Under the pieces are notes generated by a model. The model was given only the letters and a program-made list of their open reading frames with translations, searched no databases and was not told the DNA's origin. Positions 1-8,107 of a stretch of 64,000 nt of DNA are shown here, piece after piece. Location: positions 18,236 to 82,235 of the forward strand of contig JAKPHK010000059.1 of NCBI GenBank assembly GCA_029550345.1, in the 5' to 3' direction. The DNA is from Pseudomonadota bacterium (GTDB taxonomy: Bacteria; Pseudomonadota; Alphaproteobacteria; Sphingomonadales; Sphingomonadaceae). Position 1 is the stretch's first letter; each line of letters opens with the position of its first letter. Both the position numbers and the translations under genes were made by a program.

Positions 1-153
1 CTGGGCGGTTTCAACACCGATCCGAACGGCGCGTTCCAGCTCGATTCGTCGGGTAATGGCGCCTTCACCGTTGGCGGCACGCTGACCGTGGGCAGCGGCC
101 AGGTTCCGGGCACCTACACCGGCACCTTCTCGGTCTCGGTCGAATATCAATAA
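1..153 (+). CDS. DUF4402-type surface subunit, C-terminal end (partial)
   Basis: The reading frame is open from the window edge to a TAA stop and encodes the last 50 residues of a protein whose start lies upstream of the window. The tail is rich in Gly, Thr and Val and ends in an alternating beta-strand (GTFSVSVEYQ), the usual ending of DUF4402 proteins, which are exported immunoglobulin-like subunits related in genomic setting to spore-coat-U/fimbrial subunits. A PapD-like chaperone and an usher-like outer-membrane protein follow, which fits a subunit-chaperone-usher order. Family assignment rests on the short C-terminal signature and the neighbours; the N-terminal part is not visible. Confidence 0.7.
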   Translation: MGGFNTDPNGAFQLDSSGNGAFTVGGTLTVGSGQVPGTYTGTFSVSVEYQ

Positions 154-181
154 GCTGATCCGCCCCTGAAATGGGGTTGGA

Positions 182-220
182 AAAAGGGTCGTATCCGCAA
201 GCCGCGGATGCGGCCCTTTT
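182..220 (+). terminator. Hairpin between subunit and chaperone genes
   Basis: A 17-bp stem (182-198 with 204-220, two G-T pairs) encloses a 5-base loop and has A4 on the left arm and T4 on the right arm, so it can act as a Rho-independent terminator. It sits right after the subunit gene and before the chaperone gene. It could either end the transcript or attenuate it, so that subunit mRNA exceeds chaperone/usher mRNA. Confidence 0.75.
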
Positions 221-346
221 CATGTGCGCGCCAAGCCGATCCGGGCGCCTTCAGGGTTAGCGCAAAGTTAACCTTGTTTTCCTATGCCCAGGGGGAATTC
301 CCGAAGGCCGCGTCAAGCCTTTGGAAAACCAGACCCAGGGGTTTCG

Positions 347-1180
347 ATGATCAGACTGTCTGCCATTCACCACTACGCCATTGGCCTTGCCGCGCTTTCG
401 GAGGCCATGCTGGCCGCTCCGGCTCAGGCCCAGGGCGACTTGCTGGTTGCCCCGACCCGGGTGGTTATCACCGGCGGCGGCAACGCCGAAGTGGTGCTCA
501 GCAACATCGGCGAAAAGCCCGCGACCTACCGGATCTCGCTCGAGTTGCGGCGGATGGATGAGGAAGGCGATTTCAACGATGTGGCCGAGGCTGATGCCAG
601 CACCGGTGAACGCGCCGCGCTCGATATGGTGCGTTATGCCCCGCGCCGGATCACGCTGCTGCCGGGCCAGCCCCAGGCGGTCCGCATCTCGGTCCGCCCG
701 CCCGAAGGTCTGCCTGACGGTGAATACCGCGTACACATGAACTTCCGGGCGATCCCGCCGACGGAGACGCCGGAGCAGGCCGCCGCGACCGGTCCCGAAG
801 CCGGGGTCCAGATCCGGCTGACGCCGGTCTATGGCATCACCATCCCGGTCTTCGTGCGCAAGGGGCGGCTTGAGGCCCAGGCCAGCCTTGGCCAGGTCCA
901 GGTAATTCGCTCCAACACCGGGTCCTATCTTGAAATCGATATGGGCCGCGGCGGTAACCGGTCGGTCTATGGTGAGGTGATCGGCAAATCGCCGCGCGGC
1001 GAGGTGCTGTTCTCGATGCGCGGGATCGCGATCTATCCCGAAGTGACCAAGCGCAAGGCCAAGGTGCCGCTCACTCCGGAACAGCTGGCCAAGCTGCACG
1101 GGCCGATCCGGGTCGAATACCGCGAACTGCCCGAAAACGGCGGCGCGCTGCTGGCCGAAACCACCGCAACCCTGCCCTGA
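347..1180 (+). CDS. PapD-like periplasmic chaperone of a chaperone/usher-type system
   Basis: Encodes 277 residues. Residues 1 to about 28 form a signal peptide ending in an AQA cleavage motif, so the protein is periplasmic. The body has the pili-chaperone fold signature: a start strand (LLVAPTRVVI) carrying an Arg, a segment matching the G1 region (ITLLPGQPQAVRISVRPPEG), then GEYRVHMNFRAIPP. Such chaperones bind and cap fimbrial subunits by donor-strand complementation before delivery to the usher. The start at 347 was chosen over in-frame codons further upstream because it directly begins the signal peptide and is preceded by CAGGGG. It lies 39 bases before the usher-like gene and downstream of a DUF4402 subunit, so the three probably act together. 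Confidence 0.8.
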   Translation: MIRLSAIHHYAIGLAALSEAMLAAPAQAQGDLLVAPTRVVITGGGNAEVVLSNIGEKPATYRISLELRRMDEEGDFNDVAEADASTGERAALDMVRYAPRRITLLPGQPQAVRISVRPPEGLPDGEYRVHMNFRAIPPTETPEQAAATGPEAGVQIRLTPVYGITIPVFVRKGRLEAQASLGQVQVIRSNTGSYLEIDMGRGGNRSVYGEVIGKSPRGEVLFSMRGIAIYPEVTKRKAKVPLTPEQLAKLHGPIRVEYRELPENGGALLAETTATLP

Positions 1181-1219
1181 TCGCAGGACCCCTGCACCCC
1201 GGAGCAATAGCTTGACGTC

Positions 1220-3910
1220 ATGAGACAATGGCTCGCCCGAACCCGCAAGATCGCCGCCCTGGCCGGGGCGGTTCTTGCCGTTTGGGCACAGCCAGCCCAG
1301 GCCGATGCCTGGCGCGCCAATGAAGACGATTCGCTGCTGCTCGAACTGCATTCGGGCAAGTACAGACTGGGTGAGCCGCTGCGCGGCTATCAGACGCCGA
1401 CCGGGGTTTGCGTCGATTTCGCCGATCTGATCCAGGCTCTCGATCTGCCGATCCGGCTCGACAAAAAGTCGCGCCGCGCAACTGGCTGGATTTTCGCGGA
1501 GGATCAGCGGCTGGTCATCGATCGCGATTCAAATACGGTACAAACCGTGAACGGTAACCGGGCGATTGCGGCAAACGCGATCCACGACACCCCCGAAGGC
1601 TGGTGCATGGGCCTTAATGCCCTGTCGGACTGGATGGGCGTAAAGTTCCGGCCCGACCTCGGCAATATGGTGGTTGTGATCGAAACCGATCGCAAGCTGC
1701 CGTTCCTTGAAGCGATCGAACGCAAAAGTCGCGCCGCGCGACTTCGCAAGCCGCCTGCCAGCGAATTCAACCTGGCCAGCCTGCCACAGGCCGATGCGCC
1801 CTATAAGGCGTGGCGCGCGCCCTCGGTCGATATTCAGGTTCAGGCGCAATGGTCCAGCGCGCGCGGGCTGAGCAGCAATTACGAGGTTCTGGCCGGGGGC
1901 GAGGCCCTGGGGATGAGCTATAGCGCCCGGCTGGCCGGGGCGGATGGCCCGGTGCCCGATTCGGCCCGGATCAGGATCTATCGCAACGATCCGTCCGGGG
2001 AGATGCTCGGTTCGCTCGGTGCGACACAGGTGGCTTTCGGCGATGTCGATACCCCGCCCAGCGCGCTGGCCGCGCAGAGCGCCTATGGCCGGGGGGTATT
2101 CGTCTCCAACCGTCCGCTCAACCTGCCGTCGCGGTTCGGCACAACCACCCTGCGCGGAACCCTGCCGGCCGGGTGGGATGCAGAACTCTATCGCAACGGC
2201 GTGCTACGGGCCTATCAGGCCGATCGCGGCGACGGGCGCTATGAATTTGCCGATGTCGATTTGCTGTTCGGCGAGAATGAATTCGACGTGGTGCTTTATG
2301 GCCCGCAAGGCCAGGTCCGCCACGAACGTACCAGCCAGAATGTCGGGATCGAATCGATTCCGGCCGGGAAGACCTTCTACTGGGCCGGGATGCTCGACGA
2401 AGGGCGCGATCTGATCGATCTGGGCGCGCCGTCCTATCTCACCCGTACCGGCTGGCGCTGGGGCACCGGGGTTGAGCGCGGACTGGATAGCCGAACCACC
2501 GCGGGGCTGGGCTATCACAGCCTGACCCGCTCCGGCCATCGCCGCCACTACCTTGAAGCGATCCTGCGCCGCTCTGTCGGCCCGATGCTGCTTGAGCTTT
2601 CGGGCGCACAGCAGTTCGGCGCGGGAAGGGCGCTGCGCGCAGAAGCGATGGGCCGGATCAAGGGGGTAAACTTCAACGCCCAGGTGCTGTGGGTCGATGG
2701 CGAGTTCGATTCGGACCTGGTTTCGATCGAGCAGCGCCGCGAATTCGGGCTGCGGTTGTCCGGTCCGGTCAAGCTGGGCGGATGGAGCCTGCCGGTAGAG
2801 GCCGGGGTGCGCCAGACGCTGTCGCGCCGGGGAGTATTGGTTACCGAATGGTTAACACGCGGCTCTGCCCACATCGGCCGCGCCTCGCTGACGCTGGAGC
2901 TGATGCACCGGGCGGTGTCCGGTCCGGCGGCGTTGACCGCGGGAGAAGATCGCGGAAACCGCCTGACCCTGATCGGCAATGTCCTGATCGGCAGGCTGCG
3001 GCTGCGCGGCCAGTCAGCCTTCGGACTCGATGGAAATCACCCTGGCTTCCAGCGCGCCCAGATCGTTGCCGATGCCCCGCTTGGTCCGGTTTCGACGCTC
3101 CGGGCTGGTTACGATTACGACGCGGTCGGCGATCGTCAGGAATGGTCGCTGGGCTATGTTCACCAGTTCCGCCGCTTTGCCCTGCGCGGCGAAGGCCGGA
3201 TCGACAACCGTGGCAACCTGGGCTTTGGTCTGACGCTGGCCTTCAGCCTCGGGCCCGATCCAGTCGATGGCGGCTGGCGCGCCTCCCGTGAGCGGCTGGC
3301 TTCAACCGGGCAGGCTTCGGTCGAGGTCTATCGCGATGAAAACGGCGATGGCCAGCGCCAGGCGGATGAGCCTGCGGTTGAAGGCGTCGCGGTTGAGGCC
3401 GGGTTCCGTTCGAGCGACAAGGCCACCAACGGGGCGGGCCGGGCCGTGATCGACGGGCTGGTGCCCTATGTTCCGGTGCTGGTCTCGATCGATGCCGGTT
3501 CGCTGTCCGATCCGCTGCTTCAGCCAAAGGGCCGGGGCATGGTGGTCGTCCCGCGGCCGGGGGTTGCAGCCAAAGTCTCGTTGCCGCTGGCGCCGACCGG
3601 GGAAATCGAGGCCGTGCTGCTCGGTGCGGACGGCGAGCCGCGCGGCGGGGCCGGGGTCGAGCTGATCGATGAGGCCGGTCAGGTGGTGCTGCGCGGGCAG
3701 AGCGATTTCGACGGCTACCTGTTCTTCGATTCGGTTCCCTATGGCAGCTACCGGTTGCGTCTGACCGAGCCGAGTGCCCGCGCCCTTGGGGTCAGGCCGG
3801 AGCTGTCCGGGGCCTTGCGGATCGATCGCGCCACGCCTTCGCTGCGGCTTGGGCAATTGCGGCTGGTGCTGCTGCCGCAGGCGCCCAGCGAAATCGCCAG
3901 CGCCCATTAA
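1220..3910 (+). CDS. Usher-like outer-membrane protein with SdrD-B-like C-terminal domain
   Basis: Encodes 896 residues with a signal peptide (cleavage near residue 28, AQA). The N-terminal 180 residues are soluble and contain two Cys; residues of roughly 230 to 380 resemble the plug/pre-barrel region of fimbrial ushers (RFGTTTLRGTLPAGWDAELY, then GENEFDVVLYGPQG). Residues about 390 to 690 alternate polar and hydrophobic positions with many aromatic ends, as expected for a beta-barrel. From about residue 700 there is a motif DENGDGQRQADEPAVEGV, which resembles the calcium-binding SdrD-B/carboxypeptidase-regulatory fold, followed by further Gly/Val-rich beta domains. Ordinary PapC/FimD ushers do not carry an SdrD-B-like tail. 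The partner chaperone is 39 bases upstream. Role as the outer-membrane platform for the DUF4402 subunit is inferred from context. Confidence 0.7.
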   Translation: MRQWLARTRKIAALAGAVLAVWAQPAQADAWRANEDDSLLLELHSGKYRLGEPLRGYQTPTGVCVDFADLIQALDLPIRLDKKSRRATGWIFAEDQRLVIDRDSNTVQTVNGNRAIAANAIHDTPEGWCMGLNALSDWMGVKFRPDLGNMVVVIETDRKLPFLEAIERKSRAARLRKPPASEFNLASLPQADAPYKAWRAPSVDIQVQAQWSSARGLSSNYEVLAGGEALGMSYSARLAGADGPVPDSARIRIYRNDPSGEMLGSLGATQVAFGDVDTPPSALAAQSAYGRGVFVSNRPLNLPSRFGTTTLRGTLPAGWDAELYRNGVLRAYQADRGDGRYEFADVDLLFGENEFDVVLYGPQGQVRHERTSQNVGIESIPAGKTFYWAGMLDEGRDLIDLGAPSYLTRTGWRWGTGVERGLDSRTTAGLGYHSLTRSGHRRHYLEAILRRSVGPMLLELSGAQQFGAGRALRAEAMGRIKGVNFNAQVLWVDGEFDSDLVSIEQRREFGLRLSGPVKLGGWSLPVEAGVRQTLSRRGVLVTEWLTRGSAHIGRASLTLELMHRAVSGPAALTAGEDRGNRLTLIGNVLIGRLRLRGQSAFGLDGNHPGFQRAQIVADAPLGPVSTLRAGYDYDAVGDRQEWSLGYVHQFRRFALRGEGRIDNRGNLGFGLTLAFSLGPDPVDGGWRASRERLASTGQASVEVYRDENGDGQRQADEPAVEGVAVEAGFRSSDKATNGAGRAVIDGLVPYVPVLVSIDAGSLSDPLLQPKGRGMVVVPRPGVAAKVSLPLAPTGEIEAVLLGADGEPRGGAGVELIDEAGQVVLRGQSDFDGYLFFDSVPYGSYRLRLTEPSARALGVRPELSGALRIDRATPSLRLGQLRLVLLPQAPSEIASAH

Positions 3911-3922
3911 TCGTTCGATTAA
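3907..3922. repeat. Short perfect palindrome over the usher stop codon
   Basis: TTAATCG at 3907-3913 is mirrored by CGATTAA at 3916-3922 with a 2-base centre. It overlaps the TAA stop of the usher-like gene and lies about 70 bases before the acyl-CoA dehydrogenase start. It could be a dimeric-regulator site for the downstream gene; it has no T-run, so it is a poor terminator. Confidence 0.35.
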
Positions 3923-3929
3923 AATCCGG

Positions 3930-3958
3930 TTGACCGGGGCGGCTTGCGGGCATTAGGC
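3930..3958 (+). promoter_or_regulatory. Possible promoter for the acyl-CoA dehydrogenase gene
   Basis: TTGACC at 3930-3935 is followed after 17 bases by TTAGGC at 3953-3958, about 35 bases upstream of the start codon. The -35 matches well; the -10 is weak. This is a pattern match only. Confidence 0.25.
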
Positions 3959-3992
3959 CTAGGATCAATCAATGATCCTGAGAGGAACGCCG

Positions 3993-5147
3993 ATGTCGCT
4001 CGATTCGCTGGCCCGTACCGCCTATTCCGAAGACCACGAAATGTTCCGCCAGACCGTGCGGCGCTTCATGCAGGATGAAATCGCCCCGCACCAGGCCGAA
4101 TGGGCCGAGGCGGGAATCGTCCCCAAGTCGATCTGGCCCAAGGCTGGCGAACTCGGCCTGCTCTGTCCGACCGTTCCGGAAGAATACGGCGGCCTGGGGC
4201 TCGACTTCGGTTATAACGCGATCGTTGATGAGGAAGCGGCCTATCACGGCGGGGTCACCACCGGCTTTTCACTCCAGTCGGATATCGTTGCCAACTACAT
4301 CATCAGCCACGGCAGCGAGGAGCAGAAGAAGGAATGGCTGCCCAAGCTGGTTTCGGGCGAGGTCGTTACCGCGATCGCGATGACCGAACCGGGTACCGGA
4401 TCTGACCTTCAGGGAATGCGCACCACCGCCAAGAAGGACGGCAACCATTATGTGATCAACGGGTCCAAGACCTATATCACCAATGGCCAGAACGCCGATC
4501 TGATCCTCGTCTGCTGCAAGACCGATACCGAGGTGCAGCCGGCCTGGAAGGGCCTGTCGATCGTGCTGGTCGAAGCCAGCCGCGAAGGCTTCAAGCGTGG
4601 CCGCAACCTCGACAAGATCGGGCAGGACGAGGCGGATACCTCCGAGCTGTTCTTTGAGGACGTGCGCGTGCCGATCACCAATTGCCTGGGGCAGGAGGGG
4701 ATGGGCTTCATCTATCTGATGAGCGAACTGCCGCAGGAGCGCCTGTCGATCGCGGTTTCGGCCCAGGCCAGCGCCCAGCGCGCCTTTGACATGACCGTTG
4801 AATACACCCGCGATCGCAAGGCTTTCGGCAAGCCGATCCTCGATTTCCAGAACAGCCGCTTTGTGCTGGCCGACATCAAGGCCAAGCTCCAGGTCGGCTG
4901 GGCCCACCTTGATTGGGCGCTGGCCCGGCACATGAAAAAGGAACTGACGCCTGAGGAAGGCGCTGCCGCCAAGCTGTGGCACACCGACCTGCAATGGGAA
5001 GTGATGGACAAGTGCCTCCAGCTCCATGGCGGGGCCGGTTACATGAACGAATATCCGATCGCCCGGATGTGGCGCGGCGCCCGCGTGACGCGGATCTTCG
5101 GCGGCACCAACGAAATCATGAAGGAACTGATCGGCCGCAAGTTGTAG
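3993..5147 (+). CDS. Acyl-CoA dehydrogenase, LCAD/IVD-like
   Basis: Encodes 384 residues, the normal length for this FAD-dependent family, which introduces the alpha-beta double bond in acyl-CoA and passes electrons to ETF. Visible signatures are AMTEPGTGSDLQGMRTTAKK (FAD/substrate region), YTRDRKAFGKPILDFQ, and the C-terminal IFGGTNEIMKELIGRKL. In medium-chain enzymes the position before GTNEI holds the catalytic Glu; here it is Gly, as in long-chain dehydrogenases, which place the base elsewhere. An ATG at 3972 is also in frame, but AGAGGA just before 3993 makes 3993 the better start. The gene appears to be a single transcription unit closed by a terminator. Substrate is not predictable from sequence. 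Confidence 0.85.
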   Translation: MSLDSLARTAYSEDHEMFRQTVRRFMQDEIAPHQAEWAEAGIVPKSIWPKAGELGLLCPTVPEEYGGLGLDFGYNAIVDEEAAYHGGVTTGFSLQSDIVANYIISHGSEEQKKEWLPKLVSGEVVTAIAMTEPGTGSDLQGMRTTAKKDGNHYVINGSKTYITNGQNADLILVCCKTDTEVQPAWKGLSIVLVEASREGFKRGRNLDKIGQDEADTSELFFEDVRVPITNCLGQEGMGFIYLMSELPQERLSIAVSAQASAQRAFDMTVEYTRDRKAFGKPILDFQNSRFVLADIKAKLQVGWAHLDWALARHMKKELTPEEGAAAKLWHTDLQWEVMDKCLQLHGGAGYMNEYPIARMWRGARVTRIFGGTNEIMKELIGRKL

Positions 5148-5172
5148 AACCGGCCGCAGACGGCGGAACTGG

Positions 5173-5196
5173 AAAGGGGGCCGGAAGGCCCCCTTT
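5173..5196 (+). terminator. Terminator after the acyl-CoA dehydrogenase gene
   Basis: A 10-bp perfect stem (AAAGGGGGCC at 5173-5182 with its complement at 5187-5196) around a GGAA loop. The A3/T3 outer arms make it usable in both directions, so it may also serve the convergent glycine-zipper gene. Confidence 0.75.
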
Positions 5197-5206
5197 GCTT
5201 GTCCGG

Positions 5207-5953
5207 TCAGTTCACCCGAACGCGCTTGTCAGGCACGATCTTGACCCGCTTGTCCGGCACGGCCTTGGGCCGGGGCTTGGGCCGCGGCGGGACGTAACGG
5301 GTGCGGGTCGGCGCGGCCACCCATTCCTCGGTCACTACGGTTTCGACGCATTCGCGCGGCTGAGCCGGGGCGGCAGCCGCGACATAGGCAACCGGAACCA
5401 TCACCGTCATCGGGGCATAGCCATAACCGACCACCGGCTGGCCATAGCCGTAGCCGGGGCCCCAGGTGGTGTGCTGCTCAAGATAGGCCTCGCAATAGTC
5501 CTGCGCGGCGCGGCGATCCGCACCGCTGCCGATCGCGGCCCCGGCCACGGCGCCAACTGCCGCCCCGGCGATGGTGCCTTCGGTGCGGTTGCCGTGCCCG
5601 GCCACCCGGTTGCCGACCACGCCGCCGATGACACCGCCAATCACGGCGCCGCCAACGGTCTTGCCGTGGCCCTGCCGGCGGCGGCACTCAACCAGCCAGT
5701 CGGCGCGGGCCTGCTCCCAGCCCGGAGGATAGCTGCGCGGCTGGCCGGGATGCATCGGCGGCATCGCCTGCTGCGGCGCGGCACCTTGCCATTCGGGGCG
5801 CATATCGGGAGCCGGACCGTCAAAAACCCGGCCCTGGGCATCGACCACGCCCGGCGGCGGGGGTGGAAGGCTGGGCTGCTGGGCCAGGGCCGGTCCGGCA
5901 AAAGCCAGGGCGGTGACGCCAAGCAGGGAAAGGCGGACAGGACGAACAGACAT
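5207..5953 (-). CDS. Glycine-zipper 2TM-domain envelope protein
   Basis: Encodes 248 residues. A signal peptide (to the ALA near residue 24) is followed by a proline-rich linker, a Cys-containing helix, and a glycine-zipper stretch near residues 97-135 (GGAVIGGVIGGVVGNRVAG and a second GAAVGAVAGAAIGSG), the hallmark of the glycine-zipper 2TM family of envelope proteins. The tail is Pro/Lys/Arg-rich with repeated PDKRVKI-type units and ends VRVN. The frame stays open upstream to 6136, but the signal peptide and a CAGGGG ribosome-binding site fix the start at 5953. Function in the envelope is not known; such proteins are often stress-related or membrane-anchoring. It converges with the acyl-CoA dehydrogenase gene. 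Confidence 0.8.
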   Translation of the reverse strand: MSVRPVRLSLLGVTALAFAGPALAQQPSLPPPPPGVVDAQGRVFDGPAPDMRPEWQGAAPQQAMPPMHPGQPRSYPPGWEQARADWLVECRRRQGHGKTVGGAVIGGVIGGVVGNRVAGHGNRTEGTIAGAAVGAVAGAAIGSGADRRAAQDYCEAYLEQHTTWGPGYGYGQPVVGYGYAPMTVMVPVAYVAAAAPAQPRECVETVVTEEWVAAPTRTRYVPPRPKPRPKAVPDKRVKIVPDKRVRVN

Positions 5954-6080
5954 GGCAAACCCCTGAAACGGGCCGGTCGATTCCGGCGTTAAGCTGGAAT
6001 TTAGCATCATAAGCCGCTGACGACCAAGGCTTGTGCCCGTTTCTCTCAGCCCTGTCCCGTTTCGGTGCAAGGGTGAGTGG

Positions 6081-6563
6081 CTAGATTGCCGACGCCAAGA
6101 CTGCGGCCAGCGCCTCGATCCCGGCAGCATCCTCATCGTCGAACCGGCTCGGCTCCGGACTGTCGAGGTCGATCACCGCGATCACCTGTCCGTCGCGGAT
6201 CACCGGCACCACCAGTTCCGAAGCGCTGGCGGCATCGCAGGCGATATGGCCGGGAAAGGCGTGAACATCGGCAACCAGCTGGGTCGCTCCACTGGCCGCC
6301 GCCGATCCACAGACCCCCTGGCCCAGCGGGATCCGGATGCAGGCGGCCTTGCCCTGAAACGGGCCGAGCACCAGCGTGCCATCCACCATCCGGTAGAATC
6401 CCGCCCAGTTGAGCTGCGGCACGAACTGCCAGATCAGCGCCGCGACATTGGCCATGTTGGCGACCCAATCGGGCTCTCCCGCGGTGATTGCGCGGGCGGC
6501 GTCGGCCAGGTCTTGATAGAGTTCGGCCTTGGGCCGGTCGGGATCGGGCTGAAAGTCATACAT
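6081..6563 (-). CDS. msrC: Free methionine-(R)-sulfoxide reductase (GAF-domain fRMsr)
   Basis: Encodes 160 residues forming a single GAF domain. Three cysteines at 75, 85 and 109 have exactly the spacing (10 and 24) of the redox cysteines of Escherichia coli fRMsr, within GKAACIRIPLGQGVCG and FPGHIACD. The enzyme reduces free methionine-R-sulfoxide using thioredoxin and works in the cytoplasm. It ends IDLDSPEPSRFDDEDAAG, also typical. It is divergently placed from the PQQ-type dehydrogenase at 6626, leaving 62 bases for both promoters. No sign of an operon partner. Confidence 0.92.
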   Translation of the reverse strand: MYDFQPDPDRPKAELYQDLADAARAITAGEPDWVANMANVAALIWQFVPQLNWAGFYRMVDGTLVLGPFQGKAACIRIPLGQGVCGSAAASGATQLVADVHAFPGHIACDAASASELVVPVIRDGQVIAVIDLDSPEPSRFDDEDAAGIEALAAVLASAI

Positions 6564-6625
6564 CGCCGCACCATTATCCCACTGCGCGGTTGCCGCCTAG
6601 GCTGTGACAAAGTATCACCCGCGCC

Positions 6626-8092
6626 ATGTCAACCAAACGCAAGCTGCTTGTCGCCCTTTCCGTGTTCCTGCTGGTTTTCGGCGGGTTCGTCTATTTCATC
6701 TTGCGCGGCACTCCGGCGCTGCACACCACGGATGAACTTTCCGGGGCCGATCCGCTGATCGTCAAGCCGCGGCCGGAGACGATCCCCTCGGTCTCGATCG
6801 CCAAGCCGGTCGGCTGGGCCGCGGGTGAAGCTCCGGTTGCGGCCAAGGGGCTTGAGGTAAAGCGGTTTGCCGAAGGGCTCGATCATCCGCGGGTGATCTA
6901 CACCCTTCCCAATGGCGATGTGATCGCGGCTGAGGCGGATTCGCCGACTCGCGGCGGCGGCGGCTTCACCGGCTGGATCGCGGAAAAGCTGATGCAGCGG
7001 GCCGGATCGAATCGCGGTTCGCCCGACAAGCTGATTCTGCTGCGCGATGGCAACGCCGATGGCGTGGCCGAACAGCGCTTTACCTTGCTTGAGGGCAAGT
7101 TCCTCGCCTCGCCTTCGGGCCTCGCCTGGGCCGATGACGAGCTTTACGTTGCCAATCACGATGCCGTGATCGTGTTTGATTACAAGCTGGGCGAAACCGC
7201 GATCGGCGGCGAACCGCGCAAGGTCATGGACCTGCCCGGGGCCGGCAACCACTGGATGCGCAACATCCTGCTCAGCCCCGATGGCCTGCGGCTTTACGCT
7301 GCGGTCGGCTCGGCCTCCAACATCGGCGAAAACGGGATGGAGATCGAGAAGGGCCGCGCCGCGATCTGGGAAAAGGACCTGACCAAGGATCGCTATCCGC
7401 GGCAATATGCCAACGGCCTGCGCAATCCCAACGGCCTGGCCTGGAACCCGTTAACCGGTGAGCTTTGGACCACGGTCAACGAACGCGATATGCTCGGCCC
7501 CGATCTTGTGCCCGACTACCTGACCAACGTGCCGCTGGGCGCGCACTATGGCTGGCCGTGGATCTACTACAAGAAATACGATGACGACCGCGTCAAATGG
7601 GCGCCGCCGGAATATATCGACGATTACGTGCGCAAGCCCGAATATGCGCTGGGCGCCCACGTCGCCGCGCTTGGGCTGGCTTTCGTCCATGGGGGTGAAC
7701 GGATGGGGCCGGACTTCACCAATGGCGCCTTCATCGCCCGCCACGGTTCGTGGAACCGCAAACCGGCGGCTGGCTATGACGTGGTCTTCGTGAAGTTCGA
7801 TGACAAGGGTAATCCGCTGGGCAAGCCGATCCCGGTGCTGACCGGATTCCTGACCGCAGACGGCGATACCCATGGCCGGCCGACCTGGGTGGCCTTTGCC
7901 GGCGACGGCGCTCTGCTGGTCAGCGACGATACCGCCGGGATCATCTGGCGCGTGATCGCACCAGGCGCACAGCCCGCCGCGAAGATCGAGCGGATCAAGG
8001 GCGGCAGCCTGCCGCCGGTCCGCAACCTCAAGGGTGATCCGAACGCGCAGTACAAGGCCGGGTTCAAGCCCGACGAAAAGGTCAAGCAGTAG
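6626..8092 (+). CDS. Sorbosone-dehydrogenase-family PQQ-type sugar dehydrogenase
   Basis: Encodes 488 residues. An uncleaved N-terminal membrane anchor (about residues 6-26) precedes a large periplasmic six-bladed propeller. Family landmarks are GLDHPRVIYTLPNGDVIAAE, the repeated GNHWMRNI/LSPDGLRLYAAVGS blades, QYANGLRNPNGLAWNPLTGE, the ERDMLGPDLVPDYL segment and GSWNRKPAAGYDVVFVKFD. Members of the L-sorbosone/soluble-aldose dehydrogenase group oxidise sugars or aldehydes with PQQ and feed electrons to the respiratory chain. No PQQ biosynthesis gene is seen in the window, so cofactor supply is unknown and the true substrate is open. Confidence 0.85.
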   Translation: MSTKRKLLVALSVFLLVFGGFVYFILRGTPALHTTDELSGADPLIVKPRPETIPSVSIAKPVGWAAGEAPVAAKGLEVKRFAEGLDHPRVIYTLPNGDVIAAEADSPTRGGGGFTGWIAEKLMQRAGSNRGSPDKLILLRDGNADGVAEQRFTLLEGKFLASPSGLAWADDELYVANHDAVIVFDYKLGETAIGGEPRKVMDLPGAGNHWMRNILLSPDGLRLYAAVGSASNIGENGMEIEKGRAAIWEKDLTKDRYPRQYANGLRNPNGLAWNPLTGELWTTVNERDMLGPDLVPDYLTNVPLGAHYGWPWIYYKKYDDDRVKWAPPEYIDDYVRKPEYALGAHVAALGLAFVHGGERMGPDFTNGAFIARHGSWNRKPAAGYDVVFVKFDDKGNPLGKPIPVLTGFLTADGDTHGRPTWVAFAGDGALLVSDDTAGIIWRVIAPGAQPAAKIERIKGGSLPPVRNLKGDPNAQYKAGFKPDEKVKQ

Positions 8093-8107
8093 ATACCGCT
8101 CTAGCGG

